Positions 12,001 through 21,950 of a stretch of 64,000 bases of DNA are shown here, in pieces. The notes beneath the pieces are model-generated. The model was not told where the DNA came from. It saw nothing but the letters and a program-made list of their open reading frames with translations, and made no database searches. The stretch comes from Spodoptera frugiperda (Eukaryota > Arthropoda > Insecta > Lepidoptera > Noctuidae). Made by a program: the position numbers and the translations under genes. The stretch lies in the NCBI RefSeq assembly GCF_023101765.2, contig NC_064240.1, forward strand, positions 2,356,001 to 2,420,000, read 5' to 3'. The stretch's first letter is position 1. Every line of letters begins with the position of its first letter.

Positions 12001-15000
12001 AGAGGATTTTAAAAACAACAATGTGTCTCAATTATAATACCTAAGTCTATCTAAGCTAAAAAACATATACGTCCACAAAAGTAATGAGCTGGTGTTTTAA
12101 AACCTGTACCCTTAGTACGAGATTGCTTTACGTTAACGAGAACGAGTTCGGCGCTCTGATTGGTTGGTTCATTCAAGCCGGCCAATCACAAGGCCCCTAA
12201 TCGCAACAAACATTTTAATAAGAGCAACGTCCTAAACCAAAAAGGAACTTTGTAAAAGACGCATAAAAATTCTTGGTTCAGTAATAAATCGCAACCATCG
12301 GAGCGTGGCGCCGACAACGCTGCTGTCTCCGAGCGCCAACCAGCTGGTGAACACCACCACCACGAGACAGGTCAACAAGGTGAAGCCCAACGTCAACAGG
12401 GCACCGCCGGACACGTGAGTCACACACACATTACATCCCCACTCGTTTTCACTAAGTTATCAATGTCCTCGAGTGAGGATACGTGATGATACTACATTTA
12501 CAAACGTGATAAAATCCTTGCTCCCCTTAACACTTAATATTTTTCTATTTTTCGTCTAAATTAGAGGTTTCCCTTCAGTCACGTATCAACACTCTTCCTG
12601 AAACAACGCTATAATTGTTGCTTTCTCTGGAGCCAAGCAACACAACCCGTGTACTAATTATTTCAAGTCCTATCTTATGGTCAAAAACGGCTTCAGAAAC
12701 TTAGAAACTAGCCCGTTCCAACAAAGTCCAATTTATAATATTAATATTAAAATATGAATATAAATCTTAGCCATTAAAGTCTCTTCTTCTATCCCTAATT
12801 TCTCTATCTGTCGCGGCTTCTTATTCAAGTATTTTAATTATTTTTATTTTAGCACAGTGTGCACAAGCACTAAACTGATATTTACCTGACCGCATTTATT
12901 TCCTTTAAAACAAAAGAACGGAGACGACTCTTTGACCCTGTGTTACAGGAATCCCCAGGATCAAGATACCAATTACCAGGCCTATCACCTTGCCTACGAA
13001 GTGAAAAAACTCATGTAATTGAAAATTATTCAGCTAGATCATTTTATTATCAGTAGTTTTGATATTTGCAAAGTACTTGAATTCTTTTACACGAGTTAAG
13101 TCAGCAATGTGTGAATGTTGCCTACATTGCGTCCGCACTGCACGGTCCCCGGACTCGCCAGTGCTGACATCTGCGCAGACTTTCCTCGAAGTTCGTAGCG
13201 AGTAGTGCTTGCCTCACTAGTCAGATATTTTAGTTCGAATACGTAAACCAGATTATTTTATTGTTACCGTATACTGCACTTGAATTGAGCACGACACATC
13301 TACAGCATGTTTATGTCACTTTATGTTTATACACAATATTTATGTCTGCGATGCATATTCTTGTACATTTGTAGTGTATTTAGATATTGTCATTGTCCGC
13401 AGTGCCTACAACACCTACAGTAGTTTCAAATTGTTCCACTTGTAATATACATAAGTTAACTTCAGCTATTGATTCTAGTAACAATCCGATACCAAGTCTA
13501 ATTCAGTCAATAATTGTGCTGCCCAAAATCCCCCCATTGTAGTGAATTAGATATGATCTTCCGTAGAAGCTATTCTTATTTCTCAACTCTTTATACATAC
13601 AACCCATACCTACCCAGTAACAGAAATTTAATTTGTTCCCCTAAACCTCTCAAATTCTTCTATTAGATTAAAATTGGAAAGCATAAAAATTAAAACTCTA
13701 AATGATTTACATAAATACGTAACTTGGACGCAAACTGCATGTACTTTATGAATGCGGTTTCTAATTGTGATATTTGCACAGGCCTACGAGTAGAAGCAGT
13801 GGTGGTAACCAAAACAGCAATGGCGTCAGCCTGCCCGCGGGCCTGGCTGATGACCAGTCGAAAGATTTCGACTTCGAAAAGACTGAAATGAAGTACGACT
13901 CCACTGGAATGTTCCATTGGAGCCCTGCGAGGAATTTGGAAGATTGTATTTTAGTAAGTACCTAATGTACTCTAAATGTTTAAACCTGATTCGATGCGTC
14001 AGAAACAACATCAGAAAGAGAACTAAATAGTTTACAATTTTTATAAATCTCAAAATATCTTTTACAGGACCGAAATCAGGCGGCCATGACAGTTCTGAAC
14101 GGGCACGTGGTAGTGTGTTTGTTCGCGGACCCAGACTCGCCGCTCATCGGGCTACGGAACCTGGTGATGCCGCTGCGAGCCTCCAACTTCCACTACCACG
14201 AGCTCAAGCACGTCGTCATCGTGGGAAGCGTCGACTACATTAGGAGAGAGTGGAAGATGTTGCAGAATCTACCGAAGATTTCTGTTTTGAATGTAAGAAA
14301 TTACTTCATATATGTATTTCATAATGAAGTTTCTTTGCGAATATGTCTGTAATGATATGTCCTGTTCCTCAGGGTTCACCGCTAAGCCGGGCTGACTTGC
14401 GTGCAGTGAATGTGAACTTGTGCGACATGTGCTGCATCCTGTCGGCGAAGGTGCCATCGAACGATGACCCGACGCTGGCCGACAAGGAAGCTATCTTGGC
14501 TTCGCTGAACATCAAGGCGATGACGTTCGACGACACGATAGGAGTGCTGAGCGCCGGCGTCACCAACGGCAGCAGCGCGGCGCCGCCCCCGCCTGGTGCG
14601 CCGCCCGCGCCCGTCTTACTACAGCGCCGGGGGTCCGTCTATGGTGCCAATGTGCCTATGATTACTGGTTAGTGTCGTATTTCATTTTATCTCACTTCTG
14701 CAATGACATTACATAATAATATCTTCTTCAACACCTTTGGACTTCCAACTTTATAATTTCCCCGTACTCTCGGCAGAGTTGGTGAACGACAGTAACGTGC
14801 AGTTCCTGGACCAGGACGACGACGACGACCCGGACACGGAGCTGTACCTGACGCAGCCCTTCGCGTGCGGTACAGCCTTCGCCGTCAGCGTACTCGACTC
14901 ACTTATGTCCACCGTACGTTGACACTACATATTCTGTTCTTTCAATCATTCTGATGACCTCTGGTCTTTTAATGAACACAATAATAAATGTTTGTTTTCT

Positions 15001-15863
15001 CGATAATACGAAAATTGTATTAACAGGATTTTTCAACAGTAAACTTTTTTTCATTCTTATTTTGCGCTGCAAAACTTTGCTGCAGTTTTTTGTACTGTTA
15101 AGCGCTTAAAATGAGCTTGAATTTGTTCCAGACTTATTTCAACCAAAATGCCTTAACGTTGATCCGCTCGTTGATCACGGGCGGCGCGACGCCGGAGCTG
15201 GAGCTCATCCTGGCCGAGGGCGCGGGGCTGCGCGGCGGGTACTCCACGCCAGAGAGCTTAGCTAATAGGTAACTACGTTATACAAGCATATCAAGACAGT
15301 TGCTCATGTCCTTGCGCGCATTGGGCTTCATTGCCTTTGCCTTAGATAACTTTCTTCAGACGTCCACAAACATATTGTCTATTGACTAAAATCTCTCATT
15401 GTCTCCTAATATTTGCAAGTTCACAGCTTAGCATGGGTTCATTTAGTAATGTACACCGATTGTTCTCAGGGATCGGTGTAGAGTGGGTCAGATTTCGTTG
15501 TACGACGGTCCACTAGCGCAGTTTGGCGAGGCTGGCAAGTACGGCGACCTGTTCGTGGCCGCGCTCAGCACGTATGGCATGCTGTGCATCGGCCTGTACC
15601 GGTTCCGGGACACGTCCTCCTCCTGCGACGCCAGCAGCAAGCGATACGTCATCACCAACCCGCCCGATGACTTCTCGCTGCTACCTACCGACCAGGTATT
15701 GTATGACCGTGTACATGACATGGTGTCGAGTGAGTGGTGAAGGTGTGTATGTACTGACGTGGTGTGTGTGCAGGTGTTCGTGCTGATGCAGTTCGACCCG
15801 GGCGTGGAGTACCGGTCGTCGCGGCGCGCGGCGGCGGGCGCGGGCAAGGACGACGCCTCCTGA
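1..15863 (+). CDS. slo: BK calcium-activated potassium channel alpha subunit (slowpoke), 3' part, multi-exon
   Basis: Large-conductance Ca2+- and voltage-gated K+ channel of the plasma membrane; it repolarises neurons and muscle. The window starts inside the exon after S6, so the voltage sensor and pore are missing. Constitutive-path exons: 1-80, 2643-2753, one of 3278-3383/3737-3842, 4994-5146, 5234-5389, one of 5534-5646/6074-6186, 7312-7467, 7714-7790, 9640-9690, 10852-10914, 11890-11925, 12282-12414, 13782-13953, 14068-14292, 14373-14667, 14777-14913, 15132-15268, 15470-15695, 15774-15863. Together they give 2517 nt, 838 residues plus TGA, unbroken. Order: RCK1, heme motif CKACH, variable linker, RCK2 with calcium bowl, short tail ending KDDAS. 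The deduced protein matches insect Slowpoke almost throughout. All borders are GT/AG. The identity is very secure; small linker exons are less certain. Confidence 0.96.
81..2642 (+). other. slo intron after the S6 exon
   Basis: A 2.56-kb intron with donor GTGAGC and acceptor TTTCAG. It holds a GC-rich patch at about 430-590 that opens short frames on both strands. These frames have no family resemblance and no paired splice sites in a useful phase, so I read them as composition artefacts. I see no repeat or RNA gene here. Confidence 0.7.
2643..2753 (+). CDS. slo: slo exon: first beta-alpha unit of RCK1
   Basis: Reads RHIVVCGHITYESV and runs on to EDVDVEVVFLHR. This is the opening Rossmann unit of the first regulator-of-K-conductance domain. 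The acidic loop HEDREDVD corresponds to the region around the RCK1 calcium site known in vertebrate BK. It is 111 nt with a split codon at both ends, and its final AG can join either following alternative exon to give Arg. Confidence 0.95.
3278..3383 (+). CDS. slo: slo mutually exclusive exon, pair 1, version a
   Basis: Acceptor CTTTCAG, donor AAG|GTTAGA, 106 nt. It encodes 35 residues starting KEPDLELEGLLKRHY and ending AVDLERVK. It is a near-copy of the exon at 3737-3842 (28 of 35 residues the same, equal length, same phase). Both supply the same RCK1 segment, so only one can be used. Differences cluster at EP/PP, LL/LF, HY/HF and MNAVDLE/MNPIDLQ. Confidence 0.9.
3737..3842 (+). CDS. slo: slo mutually exclusive exon, pair 1, version b
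   Basis: Acceptor GACAG, donor AAA|GTAAGT, 106 nt. It encodes KPPDLELEGLFKRHF and runs on to PIDLQRVK. This version is closest to the common Drosophila Slowpoke sequence as I remember it. Because 106 is not a multiple of three, using both copies, or neither, would shift the frame before the next exon (VHEADACL at 4994). Confidence 0.93.
4994..5146 (+). CDS. slo: slo exon: RCK1 core
   Basis: 51 whole codons from VHEADACLVLANKYC to IQLMQYHNK. It includes the segment DPDAEDAANIMR, one of the most conserved RCK1 stretches in BK channels. The acceptor GTGTAG has a weak pyrimidine tract. The donor is AAG|GTTCGT. Confidence 0.95.
5234..5389 (+). CDS. slo: slo exon: RCK1 core, second part
   Basis: 52 whole codons: AYLLNIPSWDWKQGDD through LAELKLGFIAQSCLAPG to NLFAMRSFKT. 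Near-invariant in animal BK channels. Acceptor TTGCAG, donor ACG|GTCAGC. The intron before it is only 87 nt. Confidence 0.96.
5534..5646 (+). CDS. slo: slo mutually exclusive exon, pair 2, version a
   Basis: Acceptor CCACAG, donor GA|GTAAGT, 113 nt. It reads SQEMAIWTNDYMRGTG then MEMYTETLSSTFIG and ends PFKQAA(E). It shares 22 of 37 residues with the exon at 6074-6186 and has the same length and phase. The common core is GTGxEMYTETLS. It encodes the late RCK1 segment just before LCFTKLKLLLLAIE. Confidence 0.93.
6074..6186 (+). CDS. slo: slo mutually exclusive exon, pair 2, version b
   Basis: Acceptor TTGCAG, donor GA|GTAAGA, 113 nt. It reads SPDTQAWQNDYLQGTG then CEMYTETLSTSFTG and ends SFPQAS(E). 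It replaces 5534-5646. The Glu codon split across the junction is completed by the first A of the exon at 7312. The start SPD.Q.W resembles a known insect version of this site. Confidence 0.93.
6187..7311 (+). other. slo intron, AT-rich
   Basis: A 1.1-kb AT-rich intron between the second mutually exclusive exon and the constitutive RCK1 exon. I looked for a third alternative copy of the EMYTETLS exon and saw none. An open frame at 6573-6773 is hydrophobic by composition only. Confidence 0.6.
7312..7790 (+). CDS. slo: slo exons 7312-7467 and 7714-7790: end of RCK1 and heme-regulatory motif
   Basis: The first exon reads LCFTKLKLLLLAIEIKGEEG and continues through INPRSAKIHANTQGFF to SADEVK. The second reads RAWYYCKACHED and ends KKCKCKN. 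CKACH matches the cytochrome c-like heme-binding motif described in vertebrate BK channels between RCK1 and RCK2. The intron between is 246 nt. The second exon ends one base into a codon, which sets the phase for the run of small linker exons that follows. Confidence 0.94.
7791..9639 (+). other. slo intron region holding one candidate cassette
   Basis: 1.85 kb between the CKACH exon and the ATFRKG exon. Apart from the 36-nt candidate exon I see no coding. A GC-rich stretch at about 9400-9465 (GCCGG/CCGGCC-rich) stands out against AT-rich flanks but carries no recognisable exon. Confidence 0.55.
8104..8139 (+). CDS. slo: slo possible 36-nt cassette exon in the RCK1-RCK2 linker
   Basis: Acceptor CTTTTAG, donor ATAG|GTAACT. 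In the phase set by 7790 it reads LTAHQRKVGADI plus one base, with no stop. It is 36 nt, so inclusion or skipping keeps the frame and the phase of the next exon. The family match is from memory and uncertain; the splice sites and phase are the main support. Confidence 0.5.
9640..9690 (+). CDS. slo: slo linker exon (ATFRKGVRAVQMVGRA)
   Basis: 51 nt, acceptor GTTCAG, donor CAA|GTACGT. With the preceding T it reads LATFRKGVRAVQMVGRA, which matches the insect BK linker right after KKCKCKN. It starts and ends one base into a codon, so it can be skipped without a frameshift. Confidence 0.92.
10852..10914 (+). CDS. slo: slo linker exon (PTFTPPELPKKVHVRG)
   Basis: 63 nt, acceptor TTGCAG, donor CGAG|GTACAT. 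It reads NDHHPPPTFTPPELPKKV and ends HVR plus one base, as in the Drosophila protein. It is phase-1 symmetric like its neighbours. The open frames on both strands around it are shadows. Confidence 0.92.
11890..11925 (+). CDS. slo: slo 36-nt linker micro-exon
   Basis: Acceptor TTTCAG, donor AGTT|GTAAGT. It reads GEIAREREGG-like sequence, exactly G E I A R E R G G D T S, and corresponds to the GDITRDREDT stretch of fly Slowpoke. It is 36 nt, phase-1 symmetric and so in-frame skippable. Confidence 0.85.
12105..12191 (+). mobile_element. Partial MITE (GTACCCTTAGTACGAG family) in a slo intron
   Basis: Begins GTACCCTTAGTACGAG, continues TTTACGTTAACGAGA, and contains the inverted pair GATTGGTTGG / CCGGCCAATC. 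It is the same family as copies at 32201, 37012 and 37944. The right terminal repeat is not visible, so this copy is truncated. It ends about 90 nt before the exon at 12282. Confidence 0.7.
12282..12414 (+). CDS. slo: slo linker exon (QVNKVKPNV)
   Basis: 133 nt, acceptor TTCAG, donor ACAC|GTGAGT. It reads LINRNHRSVAPTTLLSPS, then a Thr-rich patch NTTTTRQ, then VNKVKPNVNRAPPD. This matches the low-complexity insect linker with the conserved QVNKVKP core. It ends two bases into a codon, completed by either G12949 or G13782. Confidence 0.9.
12949..13014 (+). CDS. slo: slo 66-nt cassette exon (HLAYEVKKL)
   Basis: Acceptor TTACAG, donor CTCAT|GTAATT. It reads NPQDQDTNYQAYHLAYEVKK then L, plus AT that joins G13782 to make Met. 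It is 66 nt, so it adds 22 residues in frame. The donor itself contains an in-frame TAA: an unspliced message would stop here, before RCK2. Cassette use is inferred from phase and splice sites. Confidence 0.75.
13782..14292 (+). CDS. slo: slo exons 13782-13953 and 14068-14292: entry to RCK2
   Basis: The first exon reads PTSRSSGGNQNSNG, then DDQSKDFDFEKTEMKYDSTG and MFHWSPARNLEDCIL. The second starts DRNQAAMTVLNGHVVVCLFA and runs through GLRNLVMPLRASNFHYHELK to LPKISVLN. KYDSTGMFHW and the NFHYHELK block are hallmarks of the BK RCK2 N-terminal half. The donors are GTAAGT and GTAAGA. Confidence 0.96.
14373..14667 (+). CDS. slo: slo exon: RCK2 middle and Pro/Ala-rich loop
   Basis: 295 nt. It reads GSPLSRADLRAVNVNLCDMC, then ILSAKVPSNDDPTLADKEAI and SLNIKAMTFDD. 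A divergent loop follows (GSSAAPPPPGAPPAPV), then LQRRGSVYGANVPMIT. The Pro/Ala-rich insert is the main place where this protein differs from the fly sequence I remember. Confidence 0.95.
14777..14913 (+). CDS. slo: slo exon: calcium bowl
   Basis: Reads ELVNDSNVQFLDQDDDDDPD then TELYLTQPFACG and ends SVLDSLMST. The run DQDDDDDPD (about residues 654-662 of the visible 838) is the calcium bowl, the high-affinity RCK2 Ca2+ site of BK channels, fully intact here. Acceptor GGCAG, donor ACC|GTACGT. Confidence 0.97.
15132..15863 (+). CDS. slo: slo last three exons: RCK2 end and C-terminus
   Basis: Exons 15132-15268, 15470-15695 and 15774-15863. They read TYFNQNALTLIRSLITGG, then STPESLANR, then DRCRVGQISLYDGPLAQF, then SSCDASSKRYVITNPPDDF and finally VFVLMQFDPGVEYRSS. 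They end with a short basic/Ala-Gly tail to KDDAS and TGA at 15861-15863. The tail is shorter than the Gly-rich fly tail. The open frame running on after 15773 in another frame is a shadow. Confidence 0.95.
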
Positions 15864-18800
15864 CTATTGCTGTGCAGCGCCCTCACGGACGGGCCCTACT
15901 CCTACATCTAGGCAGTAGGCCCCCGCCCGACACTCCCGCCCCTCCCCCCGCCCTCACCCCGCCCATTCCCGCACTCTTCACTTCGACTCTTGGGTAAACG
16001 TCCACGTACTATTGATTAGATTTTGTCCTGACTTCTTTAGTCGTGAATGAGAGTGCTGCTACCTCTACTCTGTCCCGTTTTGTTTTGGTTTTGTCGACAG
16101 TATATGTTAGTATTCTGAGTTGAACACTTCCTGCACAGCAATCTACACTCCTCAAACGCACTCTTGTATAGTCTAGCATTGGTTTGTTTAGCAGAATATA
16201 TCTACCAAAAACAATGAAATAACAGAACCCTAAAGTAAAATATTTATTAATTGCCTACTTCTACAGCGACTGGTCTCACAGTCCGTAGAAGTTTAATCAG
16301 TTGAGAGTACTATCTAAATACTTATTTGTCACGACGAGGCAGTCGATAGAAGCCACAAGAGAAGATAGAATACGAGCTGTAAGCAGTACAGAATTACTAG
16401 AAAGCGCTTAAGAATATAGAAAAGCTTTCGATGTGTAGGGTAAGACGGTAGAAGGAGTTCAAGTTCGGTAAAAGTAAAACGCTGTTGTTAACGAGTATAA
16501 AGTATATAAAAGTTCTAAAATAATTTAAGACAACAGTAGAGAGTCGATTTGAAAGGTTATGGCACCTCACACCAGCTATGTTACCTGTGTATGCCGCAGT
16601 ACGGCGCTGATGTCAACACTGTCGAGGTACGTGCATGTAACACCCAGAGCTCAGTGTGTCGCCACCGCACCTCCAGTGGTGGGTGTCGACACACCACGTA
16701 GCAGACGTCAGGACGCCTGCCTCGACGTGCTGACACCAGTGATACACGATGCACTTTTGACTCACATCAAATATCGACACGTTATACCAAATACAACTAT
16801 CTTCAATATTGATAATTTTATTACGATACGGTGATGGTTTAGTTATAGGATTTGTTTATTTAAGGTGTTGGGATGTAACAAACACATGTGCACACACATT
16901 ATATATCGACTGTGTCCTGACCACACCTCTTTGTCTTGCAACAACAGTAGTTCTTCTCACATCCAATGCAGCGAGTCAAATATTCCAAAGAGCTACGATT
17001 GGATCAGAAAGGATACATAATTCCCACGTAAAGAATAAAGAACAACTGTTGTGTTGTATATCAAGTCGTCACTACTTCTGACTGATACTTCTACAAACTG
17101 TCGTCGATTTCTTTACGCGACATTTTGTCTACAATCTTTTCTCTTTTTTAAATATATCTTCAACTTCTGGTTTCCTAAAGTTTCTTCTAATAATTGTAAG
17201 CAATGCTCAACGAGAGGAACCTTTAAAACTTTTAATTGCATGACAACATCTCGTGTAAATGGACATAGGTGTAGGCTATCGCTTTTCTTAGAATATCCAT
17301 TCCTTATTCAGTAGTTTTTTTTCTGTCACGTTTCACGTAATTAAGTGCTACTTATAGAGCTGAAATATAGACATATTATAGCATTTAATGTTATTCATCG
17401 ACTGATTGTTAAGCACATCATATCATCATCAATACTTTGTGATTGTACCAAGTTATTTAGTCACTATTTTTTAAGTTTTTAGATGTTTAATTTTTCCATG
17501 GGTTCACATTGAATTCATTATTTAGTTATAAGACACTCTGCCATATTCAAAAGTGCACGTATGGTAGTAGTCTGCATACAGTTCCATTGCTCATTGTTTA
17601 TCTTCTATTTTTATTACATTTTTATAATCTAAGGGGTTAGACAACTCGTTGAATATTTTCATGCAGAATCGTACTTCCTCGTAACCTTTCAGACAGTTGA
17701 GAGAGAACGAACCTATCCAAGTTGACGCGTTATTTCACCTTGAAATCTGCATAAAAGTATCATCAACTGTTATATGAACATAGTAACTTCCAGCCTCACC
17801 TTATAGTACCACGTTTTTTGTTTTATTTTTATTTCAATAAAATTATATTATGCTATTTTTTTCTTTTTATTTTCTTTTATGTTTTTCCTAATATTTGGCG
17901 GGGGGATTGTCAAAGTGGACGTGATATACGGATGGCGCTGCACATAAATACCAATGAACTGAAACAATTAATATACTACAAAACGATGCCATTGCGAGAT
18001 TAGTTCAACTTCGAAGATGGTTTTTTTGTTTGCGAGGACACCGAGTGCGAAGTGTAATTTTGCTGTAAATGTGTGATATTATTTTCGAATCGTTGTTAAA
18101 ATAGAGAGGCTTCTGAAGCCTGCGATGTATTTAGTGTTAACTCCGGGTGCTTTGACGATTGTGGACTCTCATAGTTTACTATGTTGATTGTATTAGATAA
18201 GATACCGTAGCCGGCTGCACTCCTCCTCGCGCTCACCAACGTTCAGACGGCCATTCGGCAGTGCAGTTGGTTAGAGGTCCTTTTTTTAGAATTTATTAGG
18301 CATTAGTTAACATTGCCTCACCAGTTAGAATCATTACAGTACCTCGAATAGTACGTAATACAACGTAACGCAATAATTATTACTAACATACAAGATGTTT
18401 GATGAATGACGAACCTACGATACGAGTACCCCACAAGTCCGCTACGCGTCGCACGCACGCAACAGCACTAATGTTTATATTATTACCTAATAATTAATAA
18501 ATACCTCAATTTTACTGATAGTAAGTATATTTGAAAGTATTTAAAGTTTTATCAAACATCCTGTACATAGTTGTCTTTATCACACTCATATAGATATCAT
18601 TTCATTCGAATAGACTAGGCAAAACCGGCCTTAATTACAGTACATAGGATAATGTGTAAAGTTTTCACGAACATTCGAATGTGTCTTCGTGAATGTAACA
18701 ACGTATGCGCTCTACGAGTACCCGAACATGTGTGTTAGTCCTGAGTATATCCTGTGCTCATTCGGTCCAAACACGGAACAGCACAGCTACCCTAGTTCGT

Positions 18801-21800
18801 AAAGGAATTGAATGCAAACATACTGCCATATTTTTGTAAAGTGACTACGTTACCCATAGAGCAAAGTACCCCAACGAAAAAGTACAAAAACGAGGCCCTG
18901 AGTGAACGAACATTCCTGCAACTTAATGTTTAACGTATAAAGTGTATTGATATAAAGCGGAGTACGCACGTACCCACGCCAGCACGACGTACCTGTGCCT
19001 GCGCAACACACGGCGTTACGTGTATTCTGTGCGAAGGCTTAGAAACAATTGTATATCTAAATTATTACACTTAAACCACCGGGCGTTAAGAAAATTGTAA
19101 AGTTATGAGATGGTTGTGCACGATAGAATATTATTTATGTAATTAAAACTAATCGGTCTGTCCAAAATATAAATTAAATGAAGATATTGGCTTATTCGGC
19201 CGAGCCAGGCCTGGCAGGGCGAGGGCCGGCCGAGGTACCGACACCGCACACAGCCGAGTCTAGTGGGTTAGTCGTAATTTGAGCTTGATATATCGGTAAG
19301 TAGTGACCTATGCATGGAGCCCTAGCCAAACTAGGTACCTAATATTTAGAGTACCGCCGCGCGCCGCGCGCCGCGCCGCGAGCTGCATTCGACACTCAAT
19401 TTTTAAAGTTTTTAGCTAGAATGTTGTAAATAGTCAAATGTAATTTTGTATGTTACATAAGAATTTTTCAATATACGTCTCCTTTGCATTAAAATAGAAG
19501 GCTACGGTTACATTAAAACGTTTATATTCAAATACTATCGTGTGTAGTTTGTTGTGAATTAGGCTTCGATGTCACTGTATGCTAGTTACGTATAGAGTTC
19601 GGACGTCTCATTGTAAAAATGTAAAATACACGCTATTGATTTGGGATTAAAATATGAATGTTAAATAAGTATTAATATTAAATGACGATTTTTCCTTTAA
19701 TATTTTTATACAGCATTACAATATATTTATCGCAATTAAAAGTTTATAGAGGTGGGTCAGTGTGCAATTTAAAAAATAAAAATAGTGTTTAAAATTGTAT
19801 AATCGCCTTAACGAGAGAGAATATAGCTGAGTCCTCCTGCGTGTGTTTGCTTGACGTTTAATGTTACCATTATTGTTTATGCAAGGTGTGCATGTCCTCG
19901 GAACTGTTGCTAGGTGATACGTAGAGGCCGTATGTCGGGATCGGGAGGTCCTTCCTATTGTTTGTTGAGACGGGCGTAAATTAAAATATTACATTGATTG
20001 ACGATACAAGATTTATGAACGTAAGCGGCTGTTACTTATGAAATAAATTAAACATTGGGAAGTTCGATGTTGCTGTCAATATTTTAATTCACCCTGTGTG
20101 ACCACGTACCTGTCTATTGATAATCACAAGTTTATCGCTGTTAATTTGTTGCTCCATATTTTACTAAAATCAGATCGATGCGACTATGTGACGTGCGCAA
20201 GTATGTAGTGGTGGTGATCTAATCGTCTTAGCTCTTCGGATTAGTATAAATTACCTATCGGATGTTGACAAATGACAGGAAAACTATATCTCATAGTTGT
20301 AGTTAAATATAACATAACAAAGCACATGTCCACTGAAATGTACATTGTTGTATATAAGTAAGTCTGACTCACGTTATCATTTCTAGGGGCACAACTCCTC
20401 TGTATACGGGAATGTGCCCATTTTTCATTACGATGGCCCACTACAGGTTCATAAAGGTCTATTAATTAAAACATAGGTGCTTACAAACTTATTAGGTAAT
20501 CAGCAACAATTTTGAAAGCAATATTTTATGTAGAACTGACTTATTTGAACAGATCAGTGGACACGCGCTTTCGGATCACAACGGAGACGAATATAATTAA
20601 GATACATACATATTTCCGCCCCCGAAATTTCTCTCTACGATTCAACGATATCTTAAAATCTACGAAATCATTTACTAGATCGATAATTATACAAAAACAC
20701 TAACTAAAAAAATGCCTACTAAGCATACTTAGTAAATCCATGTTCTGTGTGCATTAAATTCTAGAATTAACAACATTGTTGACTATTGCTAATAGCTTGA
20801 GGTTGTTATCGTTTTTAGAACGGACAAGGTGAATTTTTCATGTATTATATATACGTATATATAAATCTTACGCTCTATAACGAATGTTCGCTAGACCCTT
20901 TTTGTAAGCTGTCGCCATCTAACGTGTTGTTACACTAGTCCTCTCTTATTAAAGTAGTATCAATATATTAATGATGGCTGTGAGATAAAATATTGTAACA
21001 ATTTAAATTTATATTGTGTAAATGAAGATATTAAATAGCAACATAACTGATTGCTCTGTCGCAACGAGTCTGCTATCCAAATACGTTTCTCTGTCCATTT
21101 ATCAGATTGGTTTCCATTTGAACCTTTGTTCGGGCATACGGTTTGAATATGAACTAAATGCTGTTGATCCCTGATAATTGGGCCTGTATTATTTTGGCAC
21201 TGTATATTCATGCATGACATAGTTACTATGCAACAAGTATGGTAGATCGTTATCTCCGTAAATCATAAGTTAACAGAAATTCCTGAGTAAGTAAGTAGTT
21301 ATGCATATGCTTCTTATTTTTATAGATCACTTGAACTTGTATAATTATTATGACAGACATAACAAATATCCAACAGTACTAACAAAATAATTACTATTAC
21401 ATGCATCCTACACAGTGCCAAATAAAACCAAACGTTTCGATCAACTTGGCGCGAAAGACGCCTCGACACAACGGGTTGCCAAGTGAAATAAATTCTAAAT
21501 CTAAAAGCGTATTTTCCTTTCGATCTAAATTAAAAATACTGAATTTGCTAAATAACGTCTAATTATTAAAAATCATAAACTTATAGTCTTTGGATCGGTT
21601 TAAAATTTTGAAATGGCAACCCAAAAAATTCAAGCTCACAGCTTTCTCCGCAGTTGCTCAAATTCTCAGCATAATAACCCCATGTTTCACCGCTTCTAGT
21701 TAACCATTTACAAACCACCATATGACAATGATGTTACATTTCCCATGCACCCGGCCGCCATTTTGTGCACCTACCTAAACAAAATGGTGTCCACTCACGG

Positions 21801-21950
21801 GCTATGTAATGTTATCAGACTGTTCGAAATGTATCACACCACAAAAACAAATTATTTAATATTGTTGATGTTGATTGTTAATAAAATGCAAATAATGTAA
21901 ATATCAAAATAAATTCTGTATTTGTATTTGAATATTTGTTTTACTTCTAT
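15864..21950 (+). other. Probable slo 3' UTR and following spacer
   Basis: Six kilobases without a convincing coding exon. Several AATAAA hexamers occur: 17034, about 17836, about 20043, about 21881 and about 21907. The 3' end could therefore be anywhere from about 1.2 kb after the stop to about 21.9 kb. A GC-rich palindromic patch lies near 19195-19245. Short frames here look random. Confidence 0.45.
17034..17039 (+). terminator. Candidate polyadenylation signal for slo (AATAAA)
   Basis: First canonical AATAAA after the slo stop codon on the plus strand, giving a 3' UTR near 1.2 kb if used. Later hexamers near 21.9 kb are equally possible for a long 3' UTR, so this is only a candidate. Confidence 0.3.
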
